From contig CAMTDV010000018.1 in the NCBI GenBank assembly GCA_947069175.1, positions 39,444,869-39,508,868 on the forward strand: 64,000 nt of DNA. Reading direction: 5' to 3'. This document shows positions 23,146 through 34,751 of this stretch, piece after piece. The position numbers and the translations under genes were made by a program. Numbering within the stretch: the stretch's first letter is position 1; each line of letters opens with the position of its first letter. The stretch is from Scalesia atractyloides (Eukaryota > Streptophyta > Magnoliopsida > Asterales > Asteraceae). The notes under the pieces are model-generated. The model ran no database searches, was not told the DNA's origin, and worked only from the letters and a program-made list of their open reading frames with translations.

Positions 23146-23601
23146 TGTTGATGCATTTTGTGTTCGTCACTTGTCGAATAAGCTAGATTGAGCGTGTGTT
23201 GAATATTGTATAGGTTAGAATCGAACACACGATCAAAATACGGAGCGAATTGTGAATTTGGGAACAAGTTCGCCCGAACTTAACCTGTCGCCCGAACTTG
23301 ACATGTGTTGGTCAAGTTCGCCCGAACTTGTCCAATACACATTCCGGGCGAACTTGTGTCCCTATATATATGTGTGTGTTCATTTGTTACTTAAGTTTTT
23401 GGCATCCCTACGGGGAGGTGCTGCCGGATTCTCTCCAGGAACTCCGGCAGCTGGACTTTAAAGATGTATACTCTTTCGGTATGAATGAAGACTTCCGCTG
23501 CATTATACTTCTACTTCATTCTTAATAACATTCTATCGAATCGGTTTACGTTAAGTCTACGCACTAACTTCCGTCTAGAACCGCCTGATCACGGACCTTC
23601 A
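23146..23601 (+). repeat. 5' LTR of non-autonomous element copy 1
   Basis: It starts TGTTGATGC and ends GGACCTTCA. It carries a cluster of AAGTTCG/CGAACTT palindromes (about 23268-23356) ending just before TATATATA at 23363-23370. It differs from the 3' LTR at about 3 percent of positions outside the cluster (hand count) and in motif layout within it. Confidence 0.85.
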
Positions 23602-23616
23602 ATTGGTATCAGAGCT
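23602..23616 (+). other. Primer-binding site (initiator-Met tRNA)
   Basis: ATTGGTATCAGAGCT follows the 5' LTR end directly and matches the complement of the initiator tRNA 3' end. Confidence 0.8.
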
Positions 23617-25278
23617 ACGGTTATCACCTACGCTCATGAATTTGGACATTTATGGACATTAGGAGGGGTTTTAGACGTAAATCATCAAATAAACATACAA
23701 TCCACGGACAAAAAGTAAAACTGAATAGATAGGATTGTTAGAAAATCATTTTCGACCAGAACTATGGTGGAATCATCTCGAAATTCGAAGAAATAAGATT
23801 TTTGGATCAAAAAATGTGAAAAAGGGCTGGATTTTAGATCAAGTTCGCCCGAACTTGTATCAAAATGATGGGATGAGTGTCCAGAAAAAATTTTACGATA
23901 GAATTTTTTCGAGTTTTTGAAGACCAAACCGGGATGTTCGGGGGCACCGTCTAGAGCTTCAGAGTACATATTTGGTGATAAGGTCACAAAATTTTGAAGA
24001 TAACGGGAGAGTCATTGATACCGGTGCAGAATGTTGATCATTTGGGTGTCGTGACTAGTAATGGGCCTAAACGTTAAATCCGCATTTGTTAAAAACTGAA
24101 AGTTCCAGATTTGAGGGAGAATTTCAGTGAAAATTTTAGTATGGTCAGAATTTGCAAAAATGACGGGGAATAAAAATTTTACGATATATGAAGATTCCGG
24201 CATTTTTGAAATTCGTGACTGCTGCAACAGTATCCGGGTGGTTACCGATTGCAGATTATCGGGAAATACAGAGGATCGAGATTCATCGGGTGATCACAGG
24301 AAGTTCAGATTTTTCAGATCATGACATAGAGTGATGCTTAAGGGTTATAGTCCTGATCTCTGGTGAAGGAACAGTTAGCTGGATTAGCAGTCGTTAGTAC
24401 CATTGAGGAACTGAGGACGTTCAAAACATTCGGTGATGATCTTAGGAATTAGTGACTAGCTCCACAGACGGATGGTTTCCAAATTACCAAGGAGATCTGA
24501 AGTTATTCAAGATATAACGATGATAGCCTTTGGTGGCCATTATTTTTAGTCTTCAAGCAGATGAATCATTCTTCTCTTTGGACTAACCACCGTTGGATGA
24601 TGATGTTTGGTGATTAAGTGGCGCTGGTCTACCGGAGATAGCTATATATCTGCAATTATGACTGAAGAGGAAGAATGTGATTTTGGTCACGAACGTATGT
24701 TATTCAGATTCGATGCATTACCAGATTATCTGTTTCCGATGAAGATTTTCTGATTGAGCAGATTACCGATTTGCTGATCAAATCTTTCTGAAGGGTGCTT
24801 AACTGTGATTACAGAAATCGGGATTTTAAATTTTCGAGGGTATTCGTTGATTTGAAGTTTTCCGATGCAGTGATTCGAAGTTTCTATCAATTGCCGGTTG
24901 AGTTTTTGATATTTTAGGAGTGTGCGTAATAAACTCTCGATGCTCAACGCTTATTCAAAAACTAAACTCGGATGCGGTTATCGTCGAAATGGAGAAGCTG
25001 CTGCATTGATTAGCTTTAAGTTGATGGTTATTCAAGAAAATTTGTCGGTCAAGCAAATCAGAGGAGGTCGGAAACCGTGCAACCAAATATCTGAATTGGA
25101 GTTTCCAGCGGGAATTTAAAGTTGATAATGCAAACCCGGATCATCAATTAAGGGGAAATTTGTTGACGCGTCTCGACGACATCGACAGACACCTTGATTG
25201 AAGTTGCTGAATATTCAAACACGGCTAAGAGATTTGAAGATCAAGATCAAGCTTCGACAGTAACGAACAAGAGGAATC
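23617..25278 (+). other. Noncoding interior of non-autonomous element copy 1
   Basis: Only short chance ORFs are present. One further AAGTTCGCCCGAACTT palindrome lies near 23850. The interior matches, on the opposite strand, the interior of copy 2 (45120-45982 plus 53441-54694), so it is conserved family sequence. AACAAGAGGAATC before the 3' LTR is a degraded purine tract; copy 2 has AACAAGGGGGAAAC there. Confidence 0.7.
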
Positions 25279-25745
25279 TGTTGATGCATTTTGTGTTCGT
25301 CACTTGTCGAATAGGCTAGATTGAGCGTGTGTTGAATATTTTATAGGTTAGAATCGAACACACGACCAAAATACAAAGTGAATAGTGAATTTAGGAACAA
25401 GTTCGCCCGAACTTGACATGTGTGGTCAAGTTCGCCCTAACTTGTCCTGTGAAGGACAAGTTCGCCCGAACTTGTCCAATACACATTCCGGGCGAACTTG
25501 TGTCCCTATATATATGTGTGTGTTCATTTGTTACTTAAGTTTTTGGCATCCCTACAGGGAGGTGCTGCCGGATTCTCTCCAGGAACTCCGGCAGCTGGAC
25601 TTTAAAGATGTATACTCTTTCGGTATGAATGAAGACTTCCGCTGCATTCTACTTCTACTTCATTCTTAATAACATTCTACCGAATCGGTTTACGTTAAAT
25701 CTACGCACTAACTTCCGTCTAGAACCGCCTGATCACGGACCTTCA
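25279..25745 (+). repeat. 3' LTR of non-autonomous element copy 1
   Basis: 467 bp, same ends as the 5' LTR. The palindrome cluster (about 25400-25498) has a different number and spacing of sites from the 5' copy; TATATATA follows at 25507. Confidence 0.85.
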
Positions 25746-26090
25746 GATTTCTAACTATAAAAATATTAACTTGTAATGTGGAGTGGTTATTCCGGACTTC
25801 TCATTTTGAATGCTGGACTCATAGTACTTTATTTGAAACTTTTTAGTGTGATATCGTGCTTTATGGTTGCTTTAAATTCATGTTTCATTTTGATAGTTTT
25901 TTACATGTTTTAAAAGAATCTGAATCAAATCGAATTTATTCAAATTCGATTCAAATTCGAATTTTTATCGAATACGAATTGGGTTTTTAATCGAATTCGA
26001 ATTCAAGGTAAAATAAAATTTAGTAGAATAATTCGATTAGAATAATTCAAAAATTCGATATTCGATTCGATAAACACCCCTAATTATATG

Positions 26091-27216
26091 TTAACGATTG
26101 ACAAGATTCTTCTCTTTTGTATGATTTACATAAGTATAGCTTAATTTATTTGGGGGGTTTTGAAGCTTGAATCCACCCCTTTGCCTTGGCAATCCATTGA
26201 GTCGTTATCGTTCTAATCCTGGAGTTATCTTACAAACATCAAGATAACCTGTTATAAGATCATTATAAAACAAAGGGGTTTTAGTTACAGATGTATCCGT
26301 CGGAAAAAGTGAGTCCCGTCAGGAGTCCATGATACTAGGTTAGAAAATATTGTGTGGGTAATACTGATCGTGGAATCACTCATCGATAGTATCACATACA
26401 AATTACCGATAATTACGTTGAATTTGAAATGAGAGGCTTTTCCAACATATTACTAATGACCATCTATCTTTTATGGGGCTTGGTTAAGAAAAAAAGTGTT
26501 GCCATGTGGCTAACACATAGGCACATTTTTTCTCATCAAAAAATACCTAAAACGGATGGTAATGGAAGAGCTTGGTTGATGCTTAAATAATCATTATATA
26601 ACTATATTACTTTTTATATATAAATTATGTAAAAACAATTAATTGAAAACTACAAACATGTATATATAAGTTTGTAAAAGTAATTAATTTAAAACTACAA
26701 AGAAATTGAGAAAACAAAAATGTAGAGTGATTTGTTAATATTTATAAAGGTTGTTGTTTTTTCAAATTATATATGAAAAAAAACAAGAAAGATAAATTAA
26801 ATAAAAATAATAAATCAAATAAAGAGAAAAACAAATTCATGTGTCAGCCAACAACAATTCCTTTGGCGGCCTGGAAAACGCACAGGAGCGCGATGATAAC
26901 ACATGGTCTTGGGCTATAAGGTATACCTTAACCATTTTTAACTCCGTATAAGCATCATATCACTTGTTTTTTTTTTTCCTTTTTACTCCACATTATTCTA
27001 AGAAAATGGTTTAACCTTGTTAACTCAACCTCACCCACCATTTTTTTAATTGTTATAATGTTAAATATTTAAATTAAATACAAAATAAATATTAATAATA
27101 ACATTTCATTAACTTCTTAGCTAAATAAACATTGATAATAAATAACATTAATTTCTTATTGTTTTTTGCCTAGGTTAACATGTTAACCAAGAGATGTTCT
27201 AACACCCTTAATATTG
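26091..27216. other. AT-rich DNA without a gene
   Basis: No ORF is convincing. A 16-bp perfect palindrome GGTTAACATGTTAACC is at about 27174-27189, close to the copia insertion point, and may be the end of a small MITE whose other end I cannot place. Confidence 0.35.
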
Positions 27217-27841
27217 TGTTGGGATCGAACCTTAACAAAGGAACAAATGATATCAAAGCCAAATACACTATCCGAGCTTTGGTTCAACTATTAGAGGTTA
27301 CAACCTCTGATCTACCTTTACACTGCTTTCCCTAAACAACTACTCCTATCATCTGATCGTTCAAGAGGAAAAGGTCTGATATAAGAACAAGATCAGAGGA
27401 TAGAGATCAGTGCTTAGACTAGTTTTTACTTTATTCAATGTAACAGTGCTATCAAACGATAGTTTAGTATAGCAGTGTTTTAGTTAGTTACAACTTTGTT
27501 AGCTGTCACTATCAACCATGACGTCACAAAAGATGGTCAGTGGTTAGATAGTTAGTATAAATAGGTGAACGTTGTAACTGTTAAACTTGTCTTCCTGAAA
27601 AAGATCATTTTGCAATTTATCTTCTTCATTTCTTACTATCAAACGATTGTAATTGGCTAAGGGGGAGTTTGTGAATCACATGCAAAGTTTATCAATTTGA
27701 AAGCATGATGGTGATGAAAACAAACGACCAATTGCTTATAATAAAAGTTTTCCATTAGTTACGCTGCATATCTTTCTAATTCAATCCATTTTTCATTCTT
27801 AGAAACAAAAACTACAAGTGATTTAAACTTAGATCCTGACA
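27217..27841 (+). repeat. 5' LTR of the copia element
   Basis: It runs from TGTTGGGATC to GATCCTGACA. An AGAGGTT-AC-AACCTCT palindrome lies at about 27293-27308; CAGTGGTT (27538-27545) sits 10 bp before TATAAATA (27556-27563). Confidence 0.9.
27556..27563 (+). promoter_or_regulatory. LTR TATA box of the copia element
   Basis: TATAAATA, present in both LTRs (3' copy near 38955), about 285 bp before the LTR end. A CAGTGGTT motif is 10 bp upstream. Confidence 0.6.
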
Positions 27842-27856
27842 ATTGGTATAAGAGCA
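27842..27856 (+). other. Primer-binding site
   Basis: ATTGGTATAAGAGC directly follows the LTR; it differs by one base from the usual GGTATCAGAGC complement of initiator tRNA. Confidence 0.7.
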
Positions 27857-27982
27857 TGGTCAATCCATTTTGATTTAACAGTCAAATTGATTTGAACAGA
27901 TCAGCTCTTTGTGTAATTCTTTTGATAGTTTTACTTGAATACAGAGTTTTATTACTACAAAAGTTTTTAAAACACAAATCTG

Positions 27983-29505
27983 TTGACACAAAACACACCG
28001 GAATCCAATATTGGATCCATGTTCAAACCACCTATGTTGAAACGAAATGAATATTTTATTTGGCAACGCAGGATGGGTCATATTCTCGCCCAACAGAACA
28101 CCGGATGTTGGAGATCCGTTGTATTTAGACCTCATGCTCCCATGGTTCCAAGTACAGAGGATCCCCACACTCAGGTCCCTAAAAAACTCGAAAATTACTC
28201 TGAACAGGATTTCCTTAAAATCGAATTGGATGCTAAGGCCTTTAGCATCGTTGCTTCGGCTTTGCCCAATGAGATTTATGCGGGATTTCTTCATTGTAAT
28301 AGTGCCAAAGAGTTATGGGATGCTCTTAAAGAGCAATTCGGTGGTACTGAAGAGGTGATCGAGAATAATAGAGAGGTTTTAAATCAACAGTATGAAACAT
28401 TTTGCAACGTTAAGGGTGAGTCATTAACCCAACTGTTCGAACGATATAGCTGTCTCATCAGTGAGCTCAAATTGGTAAATATGGAATTTCCAAATTCGAC
28501 TGTCAATAGTCTTTTCTTGAGATCTTTACCTGAGAAATGGGAGACTATAGCTTATGTCACTAGAACAGCTGTTGGTTACAAGGAAATGACCTTGACACAA
28601 CGTCATGGACGACTCCTCACTTATGAGAGAGAGTTGAACGAGAAAAAGAAGTTGCAAGAGTTAGGGAACATGACTGATGACTATACTTTGGGAAACACTG
28701 CTTTATATAGTCATGAGGAGGGTCTAGCTATGGAAAGGATCAGAGTTATGATCATTACATTGACATAACATCTGGAAACAATTTCAACTCTGATCCCAGT
28801 ACACCCAATTTTGCCTTTGCTGCAAATAGTGAAAGCTAGACCTCTGACAATTTGTCTTTTGAAATGAATGACTTACAACATTTTGAACCCACTGACCTTG
28901 AAGAAATGGACATTTTGCATCAGCTGGCACTTTTAAGTGTTAGAGCAAGTAAATTTAAAAAAAAGAACTGGAAGGAGATTTCCAGGATTGCATGGGGGGT
29001 TGAAAGTTGGGTTGGATAAGTCTAAAATCAAGTGCTACAAATGTAACAAGATGGGTCACTTTGCTAGAGAATGCAGATCACAATCTACAGGACCAATTGT
29101 AACACATCCTGGCAACAATACTCAAAGCACTGTCCACTATTACCAATATGCCCCTGCACCTCAAATGCAAAACAATGCACATTTTGCACATCCTGTTGCT
29201 ACAGTTCCTGTCCATTATGTCCAAGCACCTACACCACAGATTCAATATGTCCAAGCACCACCTCAAGTACATGTGCAGCAAATGCCACAAGTTACTCAAC
29301 CTACTCAAACCACTGCTACACCAGCAGAGGTTAATCAACAAAGCTTTTTTACACAAGGTTTTGTTGATTGGAGCAGTTTGCCTGATGATTTAACTGATGA
29401 AAACTTTTCTCTCATAGACAAAAATGATTTTGAAAATGAAAATATATGTTTAATGGCTTTGGAGACCAGTTTTGAGAGTGATGATCTGTGGAGCAGGGAT
29501 TAAAA
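27983..29505 (+). pseudogene. Copia gag with zinc knuckle, broken
   Basis: ATG 27983 opens a 261-codon frame with the UBN2/DUF4219-type gag core: W-x-R-R near residue 29 and SAKELWDALKEQFGG at about residues 107-121. A one-base shift near 28735 and a TAG near 28838 interrupt the next stretch, and a further shift near 28955 leads to the nucleocapsid part. That has CYKCNKMGHFAREC (CX2CX4HX4C, about 29035-29076) and a long Q/P/T-rich tail. Gag forms the virus-like particle and binds the RNA. The zinc knuckle itself is intact; the reading frame is not. Confidence 0.8.
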
Positions 29506-30540
29506 TCTGATGTGATTTATTGTTGTGAAGAAGTGGTTATACTAGAAGTTACACCAGTGGTTGAAGTGAATGTTGTTGATGTTGAAAAAGACACTCTATC
29601 TGACCCTTGGGATAAGCAGGTGTGTGAGGAAGAAGAGTGTGATTGTGCTCTTATGGCTGCTTCGAAGGTATCACCCCAGATTCTTAAAGATCTATGTTCT
29701 GACAAGTGCATTATTGCTTTTGCAAACATAAAACAGGTGAATGAAAACCTGAGAAACAAAATTTTAGAAGATAAACTTAATTTTGAAAAACTTGTTAAAG
29801 AGTTAAAAACAAAGTTAAGTGAAAAAGATTCTGAAATGAGTATCCTAAGGCATGAATCAAGCATAACCAAAGACCAGCTCCAAACTATGGTAGAAAAATA
29901 CCAAGTTTGCAAATAAGAGCTTGAATCTACCCAGATCACTTGTGAAAAATGGTTAGAGTCTTGTAAAGGTTATGAGCTTATGCTTGATGCTCAAATCAAG
30001 AGCAACATAAAGTTTGGAATAGGCTTTAGAGATTATGACCAGACTTGTGAAAATGTTGCAAAAATTGATTCTGAGCTAATTGAAATAGTCCCAACAAACT
30101 TGGCTGGTGAAGAAATTAAAATCACAGATAAAAATGGAAACAAAATCATTCTTGAAAAACCAGAGGTTTCAACAAAAGATAAAGAAATTGAAAAATATCA
30201 GTTTAAACCAACCTGGTCAGATGAATGTGATATTTTGGAAAATTTCAAGCCAATGGACCAAAAGCATTGATGATCCCTATCAAAGACTTGCCAGCAGAGG
30301 TTACACCCACTGCTCTCAAAAAGTCTGATAGGAAAAGGAAAGAAAAGGTGAAATACTTGTTTTATGAATTTTGTGAAAAGAGAAATCATATGGCTGCAGA
30401 TTGCTTTCTTTTAAAAGCCTATGATATAAACAAAACTTGTATTATACCCAAATCTCCTAGATGCACCATCTGCAACAAAACAAATCCATTACCCAAGAGT
30501 GTGCCTATCTCAAAATCTATCATCAAAAGTTAAAAGAGAT
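29506..30540 (+). pseudogene. Gag C-terminal/linker region of the copia element, broken
   Basis: Three overlapping frames (29488-29916, 29980-30270, 30267-30533) are fragments of one acidic, coiled-coil-rich protein. Residues around 29740-29910 (for example KLNFEKLVKELKTKLSEKDS) have heptad patterning. The end carries CEKRNHMAADCFLL and CTIC, a degraded zinc-finger pair of the kind found just before the protease in some plant copia gags. Stops at 29914-29916 and 30268-30270 break it. Confidence 0.6.
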
Positions 30541-30951
30541 TAGAGCAAAAGCTCTTGAAAGAGAGTGTTCAAGATTTTCTGAAAACAGATCTAAATAAAA
30601 CTTTGAATCAATTGAAACATCTGTCACAAAAGCTTTAAATCAAACCTCTGTTCACAGAGAAATTCAACTGACAGATGCACCTCCATCAAACCAGTTTTCA
30701 AGAGGTAAAAGCCAGCCTAGTTATCAAAAGGTGCCTATGGTTTATGGGACTTACAAAAAGTCTTCTAAGCCAAGGGTAAATAGGCATCCTCATGGTTAAC
30801 AACAGTTGATAGGAAATGGCTCCTAGCAGTGGTTGCAAAAACCTGATCTAACTATTGCTCATTTACCTGAACTTGAGTCTGGATCATATGATACCCCATC
30901 CAAAGCCATTCTGGCTTTGAAAACTCACCTAAACTAATTATTTCAAAACAT

Positions 30952-31407
30952 GTGCAGGGAGCTTCTACTTGCCTTGACAGTCTTTGGTATGTAGATAGTG
31001 GGGGCTCCAGGCACATGACAGGATGTAAAGCCCTGCTCAGAGATTTTAAAACTCATGGAGGGGGTGATATATCCTTTGGAAATAATTCAAAAGGGAAGGT
31101 GTCCGGGCCAGGATGTGTCTCAGCGGGAAAACTCAAGTTTGAGAATGTAAATATCATTGATAATCTAAAATTCAATCTTCTGAGTGTCTCACAAATGAGT
31201 GATAAGGGATATGGTTCCTTCTTCACAAAGGAAACTTGTCAGACAGTAGGCCCAGAGGTTGTTAAAAAGATTAATCAAATAATTGCAGAGAGCAAAGCAA
31301 AACTTACTACTAATAGGGTAGGAAATGTGTATGTGGTAGACATGGTAAAAGATAATCCTATGTCAAATGCATGTTTGTTCTCAGTTGCCTCAAGCAAAGA
31401 AACATAA
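30952..31407 (+). pseudogene. Copia aspartic protease, ends at an in-frame stop
   Basis: WYVDSGGSRHMTG at about 30988-31026 gives the catalytic D-S-G and the W-x-x-D-S-G-x-x-x-H-M context of copia proteases. ISFGNNSKGKVSGPG and FNLLSVSQMSDKG downstream are also characteristic. The protease cuts the polyprotein in the particle. A TAA at 31405-31407 breaks the frame exactly between VASSKET and LWHKRLGH, where a live element would read on into integrase. There is no stop or frame change inside the protease itself. Confidence 0.8.
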
Positions 31408-32371
31408 TTATGGCATAAAAGACTAGGACACACAAATCTAAAAACCATCTCCACTCTCTCAAAACAAAGTCTTGTCAGAGGTTTACCTCACAAACAATTT
31501 ACTTGTGAAGAACATTGTGTTTCCTGTTTAAAAGGTAAACAACATAAAAGTTCTTACAAGTCAATTGGAGAGTCCAAAACAAGTCAGTGCTTGTAGTTAC
31601 TTCATATGGATTTGTGGACCTGTGAAAATCATGAGCTTAAAACACAAAAGGTATTGCCTGGTGATAGTTGATGATTTTTCCAGGTTCACATGGACTTTCT
31701 TTTTACACTCTAAGGATGAAACAACAAACATTTTGCAAAATTGTTAAACAAGTTGAAAAGCAATTTGATCTTCCTGTAAAAATCTTTAGGAGTGACAATG
31801 GGACATAGTTTAGGAACAAAGAGTTGGATGCCTTCTGTGAGTCAAAAGGGATTGCTAGGCAATATAGCATCCCTAGAACTCCAGAGCAAAATGGGGTTGT
31901 TGAAAGGAAAAACAGAACTTTGGTCGAATCAGCAAGAACTATGCTAGCAGATTCTGGTTTACCTTTATTTTTTGGGTAGAGGCTGTAAACACTTCTTGTT
32001 ATGTTCAAAACAGAGTTTTGATAAACCCCAGGCATCAAAAGACTGCTTATGAATTGCTTTATAAAATCAAACCTCTGATCTCTTATTTTAAAGTCTTTGG
32101 CTGCCCATGCTTCATTTTAAATTTAAAGGATTCAATATCCAAGTTTGCAGCCAAAGTTGATTGTGGTTATTTTCTGGGATACTCAACCACTGCCAAAGCC
32201 TACAGAGTTCTTAACTCTAGGACCAAGTGTGTTAAAGAAACTCTAAATGTGAAGTTCAATGAACTCTCATCTTTGAAAATCCCAGCAAATCCTGCTGAAT
32301 TGTTTGATCCATCCAAATTTACATTTGAAGAAGTGTCACTCAAGACTAACCATGCAGGTACCCCACAGTAA
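31408..32371 (+). pseudogene. Copia integrase (pre-integrase zinc domain and DDE core), broken
   Basis: The frame resumes after the stop as LWHKRLGHTNLKT, then CEEHCVSCLKGKQH: the H-H-C-C zinc domain (31408-31560). The core follows with VIVDDFSRFTW (first D, near 31660), FRSDNG (second D, near 31790) and PRTPEQNGVVERKNRTL (E, near 31895). The C-terminal part (AYELLYKIKPLISYFKVFGC) runs to 32371. Breaks are a frameshift near 31560, another near 31735, TAG at about 31807 just after SDNGT, and a one-base loss near 31965. The catalytic triad residues are all still encoded. It would insert cDNA into chromosomes. Confidence 0.8.
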
Positions 32372-32479
32372 TCAAATCAAGAGCAAGGATATGATTGCAT
32401 CCTTCCAAATTTCAAAATCAATCCTTCAGGAAGAGGAGCAGATGTTAGTAGCAATGGTGAAAGCTCTGCTAGGTCAACA

Positions 32480-34366
32480 GTGGTTAATACTCAAACCTCT
32501 GCCAGCTTTCAAAACCAAACATCTGTTGATAAAAGTCCAGAACAAATGGACAAAAGTCAACCCGCTTTCACATCCATTCCACCAATTCCTCCACCATCAT
32601 TCCAATCAGAGGCTGGACCATCAAATTCACCAACAGAGGATAGCTCAGATGATACACATTTGCAAGCTTCACCCCAGAATGCCATTGTCCCATATAAAGG
32701 TGAATTGATTTTCCTCAAAAGCCATCCTGTGGATCAAGTTATTGGCAACATCAATGAGGGAGTGCTCACCAGAAGCCAATCCCAAAACATTTATCTTTTT
32801 GCTTGTTTTCTATCACTCACACAACCTGTCAAGTACCAAGAGGCACTAAAAGACAACAGTTGGGTAGAAGCCATGCAAGAGGAGCTCCTACAATTCAAAA
32901 GACAACGAGTATGGGAACTTGTACCACTGCCAAAAGATGTAAGTCCTATTGGCATAAAGTGGGTCTTCAAGAACAAAACAGATGAAAGGGGTATTGTTGT
33001 TAAGAACAAAGCAAGGCTCGTGGTTCAAGGCTATACACAGGAAGAAGGCATAGACTATGATGAAACATTTGCTCCAGTTGCAAGATTGGAGGCCATCAGA
33101 CTGTTTTTAGCTTTTGATGCCAACCACAACATCAAGGTGTATCAAATGGACATCAAAAGTCCATTCCTGTATGGAAAGATCAAGGAAGAAGTGTATGTGT
33201 GTCAACCTCCTGGTTTTGAAGATGCATTTCATCCTGATCATGTTTACAGGTTAAAAAAAGCACTATATGGTCTAAAACAAGCACCTAGAGCCTGGTATGA
33301 AACTCTACCCATTTTTCTCTTATCCATTGGTTTCACCAGAGGTAGGATTGATAAAACCCTATTTTTAAAATAGAAAGGAAAAGAGTTGATGCTTGTCCAA
33401 ATTTATGTGGATGACATCATTTTTGGATCCACATGCACTGCTATGTGTGAAGAGTTCAGAAAACTCATGGCAGCAGAGTTTGAGATGAGTGCAATGGGTG
33501 AGTTGCAATGTTTTCTTGGTTTACAAGTCAAACAAATGCAACATGGCACTTTCATCCATCAAAATAAGTATGTGAAAGAACTACTTAAGAAATTTGATAT
33601 GGATGATTATAAACCTTGCAGCACACCCATGGCAACATCCAAGCTAGTCACATTTGATGGCAAAGATGACCTTGTTAATAAAACATTGTATAGAAGCATG
33701 ATTGGGTCTTTACTGTACCTAACTACATCAAGGCCAGACATCATGTTTGCTACATGTGTTTGTGTCAGATCATAGTCATTGCCAAGAAAATCAGATCTTA
33801 TTGCTGTAAAAAGGATATTCAGATACATAAAAGGTGCTCCCACACTTGGTATCTGGTATCTAGCTAATCGTAACATTGAGTTTGCAAGATATTCTGATAG
33901 TGATTTTGCTGGATGTAAAACAACAAGGAAGTCCACATCTGGAGGAGCCCAATTCCTAGGTGATTGCTTATTGTCTTGGCAAAGCAAAAAGCAAGTTGAA
34001 GTTTCTACATCCACTGCTGAGGCAGAGTATATAGCTGCTGCAAGTTGCACTGCTCAACTTTTGTGGCTTCAAAATCAATTGCTGGATTTTGGTATCACTG
34101 CTTTAAAGACTCCTCTCAAAATTGATAGTCAAGCAGCAGAAAATATCATCAAAAATCCTGTCTCTCATTCCACCACCAAGCACATTGACATCAGACATCA
34201 CTTTATGAGGGATTGCTATGAAAATGGTTTGATTTCTTTACAACATGTCCATGCCAAGGATCAACTGGCAGATGTGTTGACAAAAGCACTTGATGCTCAC
34301 ACTTTTGACAGTTTGATCTCTAGGCTTAAAATGCTAAACATGGATCAAAACAAATTTTCTTTGTGA
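32480..34366 (+). pseudogene. Copia reverse transcriptase-RNase H, one frame with two in-frame stops
   Basis: A P/S/T-rich linker (32480-32840) leads into reverse transcriptase: WVEAMQEELLQFKR, KARLVVQGYTQEEGIDYDET, then YQMDIKSPFLYG with the first catalytic D. TAG at 33371-33373 interrupts; the same frame continues to the YVDD box at about 33407. A second in-frame TAG at 33773-33775 precedes RNase H. That has YSDSDFAGCKTTRKSTSGG, STAEAEY and HIDIRHHFMRD and ends at 34366. Catalytic residues of both enzymes are present, so only the two nonsense codons break this part. It copies element RNA to DNA in the particle. None of the 28 AACCWCTG motifs falls between 32502 and 34366. Confidence 0.85.
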
Positions 34367-34751
34367 TCCATGTGTAAATAGTAATAAAATGTTTTTAGAA
34401 AATCAAAATTCATCCTTAAAAATAGTTTAAAATTGAATTTTTCAATAAATCCCCAAAGTCTGTTCAAAGCACTGATAGCACAAAAACACTGCTCATTTAG
34501 AAAAGTCTATCCACTGTCAAAAGTGTATCCTCTAATAGTTCAAAAATTTCAAACAGTGGTTTAACCTAACAACTGTCTTCCATTTTCAATCAGAGGTTAC
34601 ACGTGGACAGATGTAATTTGACAGTCGTTGCATCAGATGCCATGTCATCATCATTTTTCGAAAACCCTATAAAAAACCTTTTCTATCCAGAACAGAGGGT
34701 TCACCAAACTGTGTCGATTTCAAAAATCTCAAAACAGTTTTCACTCAAATC
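34367..34751 (+). promoter_or_regulatory. Candidate internal promoter upstream of the third ORF
   Basis: A 385 bp noncoding gap separates RNase H from the third ORF. It contains CAGTGGTT (34554-34561), CAGAGGTT (34591-34598) and TATAAAAA (34668-34675); the ATG of the third ORF is 77 bp after the TATA box. The same motif type lies just upstream of the LTR TATA box. Function is inferred. Confidence 0.45.

Larger units (their letters stand above)
23146..25745 (+). mobile_element. Non-autonomous LTR retrotransposon (LARD/TRIM-like), copy 1
   Basis: It has two LTRs (23146-23601 and 25279-25745), a TSD gattt on each side (23141-23145 and 25746-25750), a primer-binding site right after the 5' LTR, and a 1.68 kb interior with no gag or pol. 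It must have moved using enzymes from another element. Its LTR start (TGTTGATGCA) and AAGTTCG palindromes resemble the gag-only element at 45988-53435, so that lineage is a candidate helper relative. Confidence 0.85.
22800..26082. mobile_element. Non-autonomous hAT-type element (about 680 bp) with a nested LTR element
   Basis: The ends are TAGGGGTGTT and AACACCCCTA. The flanking 8 bp are attagatg (22792-22799) and attatatg (26083-26090), a 7-of-8 match and the 8-bp size expected for hAT. Both arms are rich in AATTCG repeats (22810-22980 and 25915-26065). No transposase is present. Removing the LTR element (23146-25745) and one 5-bp TSD leaves about 680 bp. Confidence 0.75.

Noticed and set aside
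23252..25669. Short ORFs spanning the LTRs at 23252-23525 and 25385-25669
   Set aside because: They are chance frames through the palindrome cluster and repeat identically in both LTRs.
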